A stretch of 64,000 bases of DNA from Comamonas testosteroni (GTDB lineage Bacteria > Pseudomonadota > Gammaproteobacteria > Burkholderiales > Burkholderiaceae_C). The DNA lies in the NCBI RefSeq assembly GCF_003569915.1, contig NZ_KZ984447.1, forward strand, positions 1-64,000. Reading direction: 5' to 3'. Below the pieces are notes generated by a model. It had not been told where the DNA came from and did no database searches. It worked only from the letters and a program-made list of their open reading frames with translations. The translations under genes and the position numbers were made by a program. Shown here piece by piece: positions 1 to 7,563 of the stretch. Each line of letters begins with the position of its first letter. Position 1 is the first letter of the stretch.

Positions 1-124
1 GCACATCCGAGCTTCAATCCTCAATCAATTTACCGCTCTGGGCACGCCCCAGACAGTCGCTGCTGCGTAAATCTATTTGGGATTGGGGATGCCTTGGCCT
101 ATGGCCGATTTATGCAACAAAGCC
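1..124. mobile_element. Terminus of an IS903-like (IS5 family) insertion sequence, partial
   Basis: Read on the minus strand from base 124 leftwards, the sequence begins GGCTTTGTTGCATAAATC, which is almost the same as the 18-bp terminal inverted repeat I know for IS903 (GGCTTTGTTGAATAAATC). The boundary falls immediately after a Tyr-Trp pair in the interrupted lipoprotein gene. No transposase is visible; it should lie left of the window. IS903-type elements make 9-bp target duplications, so CAGTAGATG (125-133) should recur at the other end. Confidence is high for an IS end and moderate for the subgroup. Confidence 0.72.
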
Positions 125-756
125 CAGTAGATGTTAAGGGGAGGGAACTGAAGAGTAGGAACTTCCTGTCGTATTTTCTGCATCGCTGCATAGGCCTGAT
201 CCAGTATTGAAAATGGGGCCGCACTGCGGGCATTGGCATACTTTTCGTCAAGCCAACCGGAAGCTGCGTGCAGGTTCAATAACTGATCTTGCCCATTGAT
301 ATTTTGGGTGGAGCTGGTCAGAGCATAGACAGGAGCGGAGTCAGGTTTTACTGCATAAGCAGGGGCGGTGTTGTCACGTACTGCGACATCCCAGATCCCA
401 TCCTGAAGAAGTCGTGCTTGTACCCGTACCTGCACCTTGATCCCTGGTGTTAGCACCAGTTGATAGCTGCCTTGATCATCGGTGCTGGTGCTGGCGAGCA
501 CGGTGCCTGAGAGGTCATAGGCTTGGACGATGGCTTCGCGTACCGGCAACTCCTTGGTGGCCCTGTAATCCAGGCCGTTCAGGGTCGCGGGAACTGAGTC
601 ATACGTTACTTTTCCTGAGAGCTTGGAAGTTGTCGGCGCAGGCGTTCCGCTGTCGGCATTGCTGCTGGAGCCACCGCCTCCGCAGGCAGACAGACTTAAC
701 CATAGAGCACAGACGCTGATCCGCGCTGTGGTGCGCCAAGTGAGTTGTGGAATCAT
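73..756 (-). pseudogene. Lipoprotein gene truncated by an IS insertion
   Basis: The open frame encodes 227 residues. It starts with a lipoprotein signal peptide ending LSLSAC followed by a Gly/Ser-rich linker, so the product would be lipidated at Cys25 and exported. The next part (about residues 45-115) resembles a carboxypeptidase-regulatory-like beta-sandwich. The last native residues are probably the LNIYW segment near residue 210. After this the frame enters the IS terminus at base 124 and adds about 15 IS-encoded residues before a TAG at 73-75. Proteins with this layout, as I recall them, continue with a YWS-type motif and a HExxH-like metalloprotease region, which would be lost here. 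The C-terminal family assignment is weak; the truncation is well supported. Confidence 0.6.
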
Positions 757-944
757 CTAAGCCTCCTTTTTGCTGATCGGAAAGCTGTGAATCCTGATGG
801 TGGATCAGTGTTTGCAACACAGCGGTATGTTCGATTGAACGGCTTGCTGTCTCAACTGGCAATCACTGAAATTTGGTATTTTGACTACTCAGGTCGCTGC
901 AGGGATGGAGTCGTTGGATTTCATGAAAGATATGTACGGGGTAT

Positions 945-2240
945 TCAGGCGCAAGAAATTTGGCGCTGCTGCAAATGGCGCGTGGCCGCAGCCACTGCAA
1001 ACGTCAGCACCAGCGTGGGCAGGGCCGAGCCCATGGCCGTGCTCAGATAAGGCAGTAGGTGGTAGAAGGCCACGCCCAGCAGCCAGATGATGACGGCATC
1101 CCAGCGCACGGCGGGAGCCTTGTGCATGAGTTGCACCGCATCGGTACCAAAGGCCAGACGTCCCAGCATCACACCAAACAGCGGCACAAAGCAGGAGCTG
1201 AGCAGCAGCAAAAACGGCTCCAGGCTGTGCATGGGCAGCACCATGGCAAGGGCGGTGCATAGCGCGGCGATCAGCAGGCCCCAGCGGCGAATGCTCCAGC
1301 GCGGCTGCATGCTGTGGGCCGACATGGCGGCGGAGTAAGCATCGCCATAGGCGTTGTCCACCTCGTCGATCAGAATCAGCGACAGCGCAATCAGGCCGCC
1401 CTGGGCCAGCAGCAGGGCCGTGACCAGGTTTTCGCTGGGCAGGGTCAGGGCCACCAGCACGCCCAGTGAATAGCACCAGATATTGGCCGACGCAAAACCC
1501 GTCCAGGTGGCGCTCAGCGCGGATTTGCCGCTCTTGCCATGGCGGGCGTAGTCGGCCACCAGCGGCAGCCAGCTGATCGGCATGGCGATGACCAGATCCA
1601 TGGCGCTGAGCATGCTCATGCTGCCGTCGCCCTTGCGGCTCATCAGCGCATCAAAGCCCTGGGCCTGAGCCATCTGCAGAAACTGCCAGCTCAGCCACAG
1701 CAGTGACAGCACGACCAGCGGCAGCGCCACGCGGGCGATGATGCGGCGCACCAGCGTGACCATGGAGCCGCTCATCAGCAGCAAGATCACGCAGCCCCAC
1801 AGCAGCGTGGCCAGCCAGGGCCAGTAGGCGGCTGTCATGCCGCCGCCCTGGCGGCCCAGCGCCACGGTGGCGTCGCGCATCACCACCAGCTCGAAGCTGC
1901 CCCAGCCCAGCAACTGGATGATGTTCAGCACAATCGGCAGCCGCGCAAAATGGCGGCCATAGACGCTGTGCATCAGCCCGGCACTCGAAAGACCGCTGTC
2001 GCAGCCCAGCTTGCCCACCCAGCCCAAAAGACCTGCACCGACCAGCGAACCCAGCGAAATCGCGCCCAGCGCCTGTGCGGGGCTGAGTGCAGGCAGCAAA
2101 AACGATCCCATCTGCATGACCAGCAGGCCCACGCCCAGGCTGAACCACAGCGAGGCGTGGTCGCGCCAGGCAAAGACGCGGTCCTGCGCGGCCACCGGGG
2201 CAAGGGCCTGGTTGGCCGGTTGGGAAGAAGTTGAATTCAT
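945..2240 (-). CDS. cytX: Putative hydroxymethylpyrimidine/cytosine permease, NCS1 family (CytX-like)
   Basis: This 431-residue inner-membrane protein has about twelve hydrophobic segments and the purine-cytosine permease (NCS1) layout, with conserved-looking GSF and NIIQLLGWGSFE segments in its first half. CytX members import the thiamine pyrimidine precursor HMP. The frame is open for 52 codons further upstream, but those codons lie inside the leader. The ATG at 2240 follows GGCGGAG at good spacing and begins MNSTSSQPAN, so it was chosen. A TPP riboswitch lies directly upstream on the same strand, which supports a thiamine-related substrate and repression when thiamine pyrophosphate is plentiful. 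No thi biosynthesis gene is adjacent. The substrate is inferred from the riboswitch and family, not shown. Confidence 0.82.
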   Translation of the reverse strand: MNSTSSQPANQALAPVAAQDRVFAWRDHASLWFSLGVGLLVMQMGSFLLPALSPAQALGAISLGSLVGAGLLGWVGKLGCDSGLSSAGLMHSVYGRHFARLPIVLNIIQLLGWGSFELVVMRDATVALGRQGGGMTAAYWPWLATLLWGCVILLLMSGSMVTLVRRIIARVALPLVVLSLLWLSWQFLQMAQAQGFDALMSRKGDGSMSMLSAMDLVIAMPISWLPLVADYARHGKSGKSALSATWTGFASANIWCYSLGVLVALTLPSENLVTALLLAQGGLIALSLILIDEVDNAYGDAYSAAMSAHSMQPRWSIRRWGLLIAALCTALAMVLPMHSLEPFLLLLSSCFVPLFGVMLGRLAFGTDAVQLMHKAPAVRWDAVIIWLLGVAFYHLLPYLSTAMGSALPTLVLTFAVAAATRHLQQRQISCA

Positions 2241-2331
2241 GAATGCTCCGCCAAAAAACGAAGCAGGGGCCGTATGGGTTGCGCCAGCAGCTATGAAAGA
2301 TATAGCGGGCTGTGGCATGACACCTTGGACA

Positions 2332-2438
2332 GCTTCCCTGCGCGAGGATGATCTCGGGCAAGCGAACAGAAGGCTCGCTTGCGCAATCAGGTTCAAAGGG
2401 ACTCTCTCAGCCCGGGCTCAGCCCGGACACCCCTAGCA
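2332..2438 (-). promoter_or_regulatory. TPP riboswitch (thi box) upstream of cytX
   Basis: On the minus strand the order of conserved THI-box elements is complete: AGGGGTG (about 2434-2428), GGGCTGAGA, CCCTTTGAACCTGA, and GGGAAGC closing the aptamer (about 2338-2332). A longer than usual variable stem (TTGCGCAAGCGAGC and its partner) sits in the optional P3 region. The aptamer ends about 90 nt before the chosen cytX start. Binding of thiamine pyrophosphate is expected to repress expression. The expression platform was not resolved by eye. Confidence 0.92.
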
Positions 2439-2440
2439 AT

Positions 2441-2463
2441 GCTGCAACCCCAAGGGTTGCAGC
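2441..2463. other. Perfect 10-bp inverted repeat upstream of the cytX riboswitch
   Basis: GCTGCAACCC (2441-2450) and GGGTTGCAGC (2454-2463) form a perfect hairpin with a 3-nt loop just 5' of the riboswitch on the minus strand. Neither side carries a T tract, so it is not a typical intrinsic terminator. It could be a protein site or a transcript 5'-end stem. Confidence 0.55.
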
Positions 2464-2638
2464 GAGCGCGATTGTGCCAGAGATAGGCGGGCAGGGCGGA
2501 TGGGCAGCGCCTGACGGTGGCGCAAAACTGTGTTGCAAATACTTGCAACTAAATTGCGCGATGTTTAACCCCGTTTGCGCGGCTGGCGCGTTTCAGTCTC
2601 CGTCAAGCCAATCAACTCGCTTTATGGAGACCTTGTAT

Positions 2639-3535
2639 ATGTCCTCTGAACGCATCAACCATTCCATCACCCGCAGCCACCTGCTGCGTGCCACGCTGCT
2701 GTGCGCCGCCGTGGCTGCCACTGTGAGCACGGCCAGCGCGCTGTCTCCGCGTGCCGATGGCGGCAATGATGACAGTGGAATCATCAGCGGCCCCATCGCG
2801 GATGTCAGCATTGTGGATCGCACCACAGGCCAGGTTCTGCCCATCTATCGCTACCGAGGCGAGCTGTGGGTGGCGGGCCGCACCGGCGGCAACTACGCCG
2901 TGCGTTTTCGCAATCTGCAGGACCGCCGCATCATGGGCGTGATCAGCGTGGACGGGGTCAATGCCGTTACCGGCAAGACCGCCAGCAGCCGCGCCAACGA
3001 TGGTTATGTGCTGGACGCGGGTGATAGCTATGACGTGACCGGCTGGCGCAAAAGCAATAGCAGCGTGGCCGCGTTCTACTTCTCGGAAAGCGATATGTCC
3101 TATGCCTCGCGCACGGGCCGCCCGGGGGACGTGGGAGTGATCGGTGTGGCGCTGTACCGCGAAAAGCTGCCCGAGCCACCGGCCTACCAGCCCGATTACG
3201 GCCGGGTCTATGAGGAATCATCTTCTGCGGTGGCTGCAGATGCGGCCGCGCCCAATGCCGCAGCCAAGGAAAAGTCCCGCAGCAGCACACCCAGGGCGAC
3301 CCCTTCTCTGGGTACTGGCCATGGCAAGGTCGAGCGCTCCGAAGTCAATACCGTGGACTTCGAAGCTGATACCTCGCGCCCACGCCAGATTGTGCGTATC
3401 CGCTACGACAGCTATGACAATCTGGTGGCCAAGCGTGTGATTCCCGTGCCCACCGTTCCACGTCGCCCCGCGCCGCGCACGCCCAGCGCATTCCCTGGGG
3501 ACAACGGTTATGTGCCAGACCCTCCCCGCAATTGA
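2639..3535 (+). CDS. Exported protein of unknown function
   Basis: The 298-residue product has a Sec-type signal peptide: a basic N-terminus (MSSERINHSITRSHLLR), a hydrophobic core (ATLLCAAVAATVSTA) and a likely cleavage after Ala-Ser-Ala near residue 33. The mature part has a globular region with Gly/Tyr/Asp-rich stretches, then a low-complexity Ala/Ser/Pro linker (about residues 200-225) and a basic Pro-rich tail. The frame is open further upstream, but the ATG at 2639 follows GGAG at about nine bases and begins the signal peptide. It precedes the ECF sigma and partner genes by 50 bp, so the three may be co-transcribed. I do not recognise the family. A sigma-controlled envelope protein is possible but unproven. 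Confidence 0.72.
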   Translation: MSSERINHSITRSHLLRATLLCAAVAATVSTASALSPRADGGNDDSGIISGPIADVSIVDRTTGQVLPIYRYRGELWVAGRTGGNYAVRFRNLQDRRIMGVISVDGVNAVTGKTASSRANDGYVLDAGDSYDVTGWRKSNSSVAAFYFSESDMSYASRTGRPGDVGVIGVALYREKLPEPPAYQPDYGRVYEESSSAVAADAAAPNAAAKEKSRSSTPRATPSLGTGHGKVERSEVNTVDFEADTSRPRQIVRIRYDSYDNLVAKRVIPVPTVPRRPAPRTPSAFPGDNGYVPDPPRN

Positions 3536-3585
3536 GGAAGGCAGTTGTTTGAAACCCTGCCCGCGAAATTTGCATAATCGCGGGC

Positions 3586-4173
3586 ATGGCCGAACTGCCG
3601 CTTGCGCAATCCTCACTCGCCGATGAAGTCCTGATGCAAGCCTATGCTGCAGGCGATGCTCCGGCCTTCGAGCAGCTTTACGGGCGGCACCGCCTGCGGC
3701 TGTGGCGCTATTTCCATCGCAATACCGGCGATGGGGCGCTGGCCGATGATCTCAGCCAGGACCTGTGGTTTGCTGTGGTGGACAGTGCTGGCAGCTATGA
3801 AGTTCGCAGCAAATTCACCACCTGGCTGTTCACCATGGCGCATCACCGGCTGGTGAACCACTGGCGCAGGCAAAAGCCCGGCGTCAGCCTCTCGGCCGAT
3901 ACCGAGGAGTCCCTGCGCCTGGCCGACAGCCTGTTTGCCGCCTCGGGCTTTGAGCCTGATGCGCAGCTTGACCGCCAACTCATGGCGCAGACCTTGCTGG
4001 CCGCGCTGGCCCAGTTGCCTGCCGATCAGCGCGAATGTTTTTTATTGCAGGTGGAGGCGGACATGACCGTGGCAGACATCGCTCAGGCCACCGGCGTTGC
4101 CGAAGAAACCGCCAAAAGCCGCTTGCGCTATGCGCGCTCCAAACTGCGCGCGGCGCTGGAGGGGCTGCTATGA
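3586..4173 (+). CDS. RNA polymerase sigma factor, ECF (sigma-70 group 4)
   Basis: The 195-residue protein has the two-domain ECF layout. Region 2 (about residues 17-92) includes the DLSQDLWFAVV helix and the WLFTMAHHRLVNHWRR segment typical of -10 recognition and core binding. Region 4 (about 125-190) includes the LPADQRECFLLQVEADMTV and ETAKSRLRYARSKLR helix-turn-helix for -35 recognition. It directs RNA polymerase to a small regulon, usually under an anti-sigma factor. Its TGA overlaps the ATG of the next gene (ATGA), indicating translational coupling to a probable membrane regulator. The target promoters were not identified; self-regulation is common in the family. Confidence 0.9.
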   Translation: MAELPLAQSSLADEVLMQAYAAGDAPAFEQLYGRHRLRLWRYFHRNTGDGALADDLSQDLWFAVVDSAGSYEVRSKFTTWLFTMAHHRLVNHWRRQKPGVSLSADTEESLRLADSLFAASGFEPDAQLDRQLMAQTLLAALAQLPADQRECFLLQVEADMTVADIAQATGVAEETAKSRLRYARSKLRAALEGLL

Positions 4174-5129
4174 GCATGACGACCGACAACAGCCCGCAGC
4201 GCAAGCCCGACGCGCTGCGAGACATCTACCAGGACGCCGTGGCCAATGACCGTGGCCCCAGCGCGCAAAGCACCGAAGCCATTTTGGCGCATGCCCGCCA
4301 GCGGGCCAGCGCGACCAAGGATCCGCACGCTCCGATGACTGCGGCCCAGACGCTGGGCAAGCCCAAGCCTGCTCCAGCCGCCAATGACCGCTTCTGGCTG
4401 CGTCATGCGCTGGGCGGACTGGCCGCCGTGGGACTGGTGGGTTGGCTGATGCTGCAGCATGTGGCCTGGTGGGATGGCTCGGACAAGGGCATTGGCGCCG
4501 AGCCTGCGGGTCAGGTCGTGGCCGAGACGCCGCAAGCGTTTCCGGCTGATGCGTCATCGGCCTCTGCGGTGACGGCGGAAGCTGTGGAAGCGGCGCAAGC
4601 GTCGGCTGCCGATGCGGCCCCGGCCCAGGAAGCGATGGCCGCCACAGCGCCCGCCCCAGCACCTGTGGCCAATGCAGCGCGTGCACCCACCCGTTCTTCA
4701 GCCGCCATGGCCGAAAAATCTCAGGCAAATCGGCCTTCAGTCCAGGCAAAAATTGCACCGGATGCTATGAAAGAAGAAGCGACTGTCGCAGCATCGCCCA
4801 GCGCAAGTCGTCCCGTGCGCAATGCTCCAGCAGCGAGCAAGATGCAATCGCAGCCAGCCCCCATCAGTGCCGAAGTGGCGGATCAGGCCGCAGCAAGGGT
4901 GCAGGAAAAAGCGCAGGAAAGAACGGCAGGAAAGGACAAGGACCTGTCGCAACTGCCTCTGTGTCCCGAAGAGCCAGTGGGTGCCGAGGCGAAAGCTGCC
5001 GCCAAGGCCACCCGCAAGGGGGAAGAGGCCGCACCGGCCTGCCGCCCGCGCAAGCCGCATGAAAAGCGCTCAACCCGCACAGTGCCTGGCTCGGATGCTG
5101 CGGATTCCGTAGTCAATCCGGTCGATTGA
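4170..5129 (+). CDS. Probable membrane-anchored anti-sigma factor, Ala/Pro-rich
   Basis: The 319-residue product starts at an ATG that overlaps the stop of the ECF sigma gene. It has a cytoplasmic N-terminus of about 75 residues, one predicted transmembrane helix (about residues 79-97, HALGGLAAVGLVGWLMLQ) and a long periplasmic low-complexity region rich in Ala, Pro, Glu and Lys. This is the topology of single-pass anti-sigma factors, and the coupling to the sigma gene argues for that role. I see no clear zinc-binding HxxxCxxC motif of the ZAS type, so the assignment rests on position and topology. The low-complexity tail is unlikely to be catalytic. An alternative is an unrelated envelope protein of the sigma regulon. 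Confidence 0.65.
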   Translation: MSMTTDNSPQRKPDALRDIYQDAVANDRGPSAQSTEAILAHARQRASATKDPHAPMTAAQTLGKPKPAPAANDRFWLRHALGGLAAVGLVGWLMLQHVAWWDGSDKGIGAEPAGQVVAETPQAFPADASSASAVTAEAVEAAQASAADAAPAQEAMAATAPAPAPVANAARAPTRSSAAMAEKSQANRPSVQAKIAPDAMKEEATVAASPSASRPVRNAPAASKMQSQPAPISAEVADQAAARVQEKAQERTAGKDKDLSQLPLCPEEPVGAEAKAAAKATRKGEEAAPACRPRKPHEKRSTRTVPGSDAADSVVNPVD

Positions 5130-5142
5130 GCCTGGCAGGGCG

Positions 5143-5168
5143 AAAAAAAGCCCGCACGAAGCGGGCTT
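5143..5168 (-). terminator. Intrinsic terminator of the ppiC-like gene
   Basis: On the minus strand AAGCCCGC (5168-5161) and GCGGGCTT (5155-5148) form an 8-bp stem with a 5-nt loop, followed by a T run. It lies about 45 bp beyond the stop of the peptidyl-prolyl isomerase gene. The + strand sigma operon also ends here but lacks a T tract in its direction. Confidence 0.85.
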
Positions 5169-5214
5169 GGGTGATGGTCTGGCCAGCGCTTTTCAGTGCT
5201 GGCGTTAGAACATG

Positions 5215-6006
5215 TTACTGGATTTTTGCGTTCTTGCGCAGTTGATCCTGAAATTGCTGCAGTTTTTGTTGTTTCAGCTGCTGCACGATCTGGGGCTTCA
5301 CGTCTTCAAAAGCGGGCATTTCAGCCTTGCGCTCGTCATCCATGCGGATGATGTGCCAGCCGTACTGGCTCTTGACGGGCTCGGACGACAGCTCGCCCTT
5401 TTTCAGCTTGATCAGCGCCTGAGTGAACTCGGGCACGTAATTGTCGGGGCTGGCCCAGCCCAGATCGCCACCCTTGGAGCCCGATCCGGGGTCTTTGGAT
5501 TCCTGCTTGGCGATGTCTTCAAACTTCTTGCCAGCCTTCACTTCGGCAATGATGGCCTTGGCGCGGGCTTCGGACTCGACCAGGATGTGGCTGGCCTTGA
5601 CTTCCTTGGCGGTGTTGGCGGCAGCGAACTTGTCGTACTCGGCCTTGGCTTCGGCATCGGTCACGGGGTTCTTCTGCTCGAAGTCAGCGCGCAGGGCGTT
5701 GATCAGCGCGCCCTGACGGGCGATTTCCATCTGCTGCTTGTAGGTGTCCGAAGACGCCACGCCGCGGCGGTTGGCTTCCTGCGTGAGGATTTCACGGAAG
5801 ATGATCTCGTCCTTGATCATCTTGTCCATTTCGGCAGGCACGGGCTGGCCGCTGGCTTCAATCTGGGCCTTCAGGGCCGTAACGCGCGACAGGGGAACGG
5901 CCTTGCCATTGACGATGGCCAGGTTCTGGGCCGAGGCAGACAGGGCGGCAAAGCCCAGGACGGCGGCGCCCACGGCGCGGGCCAATTGCTTTTGATTCAT
6001 GCTCAT
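5215..6006 (-). CDS. Periplasmic peptidyl-prolyl cis-trans isomerase, parvulin (PpiC/SurA-like)
   Basis: The 263-residue protein has a Sec signal peptide (MSMNQKQLARAVGAAVLGFAALSASA, cleavage near Ala-Gln). A SurA/PrsA-like N-terminal helical region follows (about 30-125). The parvulin domain (about 135-235) carries the family hallmarks KASHILVESEARAKAI, GGDLGWASPDNYVPEF and YGWHIIRMDD. It is expected to catalyse prolyl isomerisation during folding of exported proteins in the periplasm. The tail is Gln/Lys-rich and predicted helical. The frame begins 15 codons earlier, but MSMNQKQ starts a proper signal peptide; neither start has a strong ribosome site. It is last in a yciB-bolA-ppiC run and ends at an intrinsic terminator. 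Confidence 0.9.
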   Translation of the reverse strand: MSMNQKQLARAVGAAVLGFAALSASAQNLAIVNGKAVPLSRVTALKAQIEASGQPVPAEMDKMIKDEIIFREILTQEANRRGVASSDTYKQQMEIARQGALINALRADFEQKNPVTDAEAKAEYDKFAAANTAKEVKASHILVESEARAKAIIAEVKAGKKFEDIAKQESKDPGSGSKGGDLGWASPDNYVPEFTQALIKLKKGELSSEPVKSQYGWHIIRMDDERKAEMPAFEDVKPQIVQQLKQQKLQQFQDQLRKNAKIQ

Positions 6007-6052
6007 TCGAGTCTGATTGAGAGAGGTAAATAAAGTTCTACCCATACACAAC

Positions 6053-6074
6053 AGGCTCCGCGGGGGCGGAGCCT
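6053..6074 (-). other. Perfect hairpin between bolA and the parvulin gene
   Basis: AGGCTCCGC (6053-6061) and GCGGAGCCT (6066-6074) pair perfectly around a four-base loop just after the bolA stop. There is no T run downstream on the minus strand, so it is more likely an RNA-stabilising or attenuating stem than an intrinsic terminator. Confidence 0.6.
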
Positions 6075-6078
6075 GAAG

Positions 6079-6354
6079 TCATACAACTTCAATGGCGATG
6101 GCGTGAACACCCTGGTCAATGAAGTGTTGCAGCGCATCATACACAAGGCGATGGCGCGCCACGCGGGTTTTTCCGTCAAAGCCTGCGCAGGCAATGCGGA
6201 TGCGGAAATGCGTGCCCACGCCGCTGTCGTTGGCCCCGGCATGGCCTGCATGCTGGTAGCTTTCGTCAATGACTTCAAGATGGGTGGGCGATAGGCGCTG
6301 TTGCAGCGCGGAGGCCATGTTCTGGGCCGAGATCTCGGGCAGGGCGGCGCTCAT
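6079..6354 (-). CDS. bolA: BolA-family protein
   Basis: The 91-residue product covers the single BolA/YrbA class II KH-like domain. Typical features are the LSPTHLEVIDES strand, the FRIRIACAGFDGKTRVARHR core with the conserved Arg-His, and the LVYDAL helix. BolA proteins act with monothiol glutaredoxins in iron-sulfur metabolism and affect cell shape and stress responses. Its ATG overlaps the TGA of the upstream yciB gene (ATGA). A Gly/His-rich loop (HAGHAGANDSGVGTHF) between strands is usual for this group. Function at this locus is inferred from family membership. Confidence 0.9.
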   Translation of the reverse strand: MSAALPEISAQNMASALQQRLSPTHLEVIDESYQHAGHAGANDSGVGTHFRIRIACAGFDGKTRVARHRLVYDALQHFIDQGVHAIAIEVV

Positions 6355-6923
6355 GGCTGGGCATCCTTGCCGTTGTTGTCGGGCTTGGCTTGGCCGTCCT
6401 GCGGCAGGTAGCGGCTCATGTAGATGGCTTGGGCGATCACGAATACGACCATCAGGCCCATGCCGCCAAACAGCTTGAAGTTGACCCAGGTGTCGGTGTC
6501 GAAGTTGTAGGCAATCCAGATATTGAGCGCGCCCATGGCGGCAAAGAATGCCGTCCAGGCCCAGTTGAGCTTGAGCCAGACGGCATCCGGCAACTGCAGC
6601 TGCGCGCCCATGACGGAGCGCAGCAGGTTTTTACTGAAGACCAATTGGCCGATCAGCAGCGCGCCGCCCATCAGCCAGTACAGCACGGTGGGCTTCCATT
6701 TGATGAAGTTTTCGTCGTGGGCCAGCAAGGTGGCGCCGCCAAACAGCACGATGACGCCAAGGCTCATCCACTGCATGGGCTCGATCTTGCCGGTCTTGAT
6801 GCGCAGATAGGCGATCTGCACGATGGTGGCAACGATGGCCACTGCGGTGGCGGCGTAGATGCCCCAGACCTTGAAGACCACGAAAAACAGAATGATGGGG
6901 AAAAAGTCGAGCAGCAGCTTCAT
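6351..6923 (-). CDS. yciB: Inner-membrane septation/intracellular septation protein A (YciB/IspZ)
   Basis: The 190-residue protein begins MKLLLDFFPIILFFVVFKVW, the diagnostic N-terminus of the YciB/IspZ family. About five transmembrane segments follow, with a conserved W-K-P-T segment near the middle and the N-W-A-W motif before the fourth helix. Family members sit in the inner membrane and influence envelope integrity and division. The frame is open for 20 codons upstream, but only the Met at 6923 gives the family N-terminus. It is first in a coupled pair with bolA. The downstream parvulin gene may share the transcript. Confidence 0.9.
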   Translation of the reverse strand: MKLLLDFFPIILFFVVFKVWGIYAATAVAIVATIVQIAYLRIKTGKIEPMQWMSLGVIVLFGGATLLAHDENFIKWKPTVLYWLMGGALLIGQLVFSKNLLRSVMGAQLQLPDAVWLKLNWAWTAFFAAMGALNIWIAYNFDTDTWVNFKLFGGMGLMVVFVIAQAIYMSRYLPQDGQAKPDNNGKDAQP

Positions 6924-7039
6924 GCGCGGAATGTCGGTGAATCTTGTGGTCCGACTGCGCAGGTGCCACAAGGTTCCCGGCACTGCGCAGTCGGCAAAGG
7001 CGCATCATGCACCAAAGTTCTGTCCCTGCAGCCGTCAAA

Positions 7040-7082
7040 GCCTTGAAGCGTGGACGGGTTCAGCTATCAAAGCTGATAGCAG
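7040..7082 (-). repeat. Dispersed GATAGCTG-type repeat, copy a
   Basis: On the minus strand the stretch reads GCTATCAGCTTTGATAGCTG followed by a CGCTTCAAGG-like core. It also contains a small inverted repeat (GCTATCA...TGATAGC). It matches the family of short palindromic elements seen elsewhere in the window at 12.4, 24.2, 31.1, 35.6, 38.7, 39.8 and 54.0 kb. It lies in the gap upstream of yciB. Confidence 0.45.
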
Positions 7083-7146
7083 GGCACAGGCATGTTTTTT
7101 CAGTCAAAAAAGCCTCAAGTCCAGACGATTGTTAGGCTGAATGCTC

Positions 7147-7563
7147 TTATTTTTGATGATCGTTCTGAAAATCGAGCGAGGCCGAGTTCATGCAGTAACG
7201 CAGGCCGGTGTCCGTGGGACCGTCAGGGAAGACATGGCCCAGGTGCGCGCCGCAGTGGCTGCACACGGTTTCGGTGCGCACCATGCCGTGGCTGCGGTCC
7301 ACGATATTGGTGATGGCGCCGGGCACCGCCTGGTCAAAGCTGGGCCAGCCGCAGCCCGCGTCAAACTTGGTGTGCGAGTCAAACAGCTTGTTGCCGCAGC
7401 ACACGCAGTGGTAGCTGCCATCGGCCCAGAACTGCTCGTACTTGCCGGTGTAGGGGCGCTCGGTGGCAGCGCGGCGGGTGATCTGGAAAGCGCCGGGCTC
7501 GGCACCTTTGTCCTGCAGCAGGGCTTGCCATTCGGCGTCGGATTTCTGGACAGGAAAGCTCAT
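7147..7563 (-). CDS. msrB: Peptide-methionine (R)-S-oxide reductase MsrB
   Basis: The 138-residue protein is a full-length MsrB domain. It has two CxxC pairs that bind structural zinc ([10 protein letters not shown] and [13 protein letters not shown]) and the GCGWPSF substrate loop. The catalytic Cys lies in [10 protein letters not shown] near the C-terminus. It reduces methionine-R-sulfoxide in oxidised proteins, probably in the cytoplasm because no signal peptide is present. Its ATG overlaps the stop of selO (ATGA), so the two redox-related genes are translationally coupled. The resolving Cys found in some MsrBs was not located with certainty. Confidence 0.95.
   Translation of the reverse strand: MSFPVQKSDAEWQALLQDKGAEPGAFQITRRAATERPYTGKYEQFWADGSYHCVCCGNKLFDSHTKFDAGCGWPSFDQAVPGAITNIVDRSHGMVRTETVCSHCGAHLGHVFPDGPTDTGLRYCMNSASLDFQNDHQK

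Noticed and set aside
7092..7140. Intrinsic terminator after msrB
   Set aside because: AGCCT/AGGCT stem has only five pairs and a loop of about 20 nt; too weak to call although a T run is present on the minus strand.
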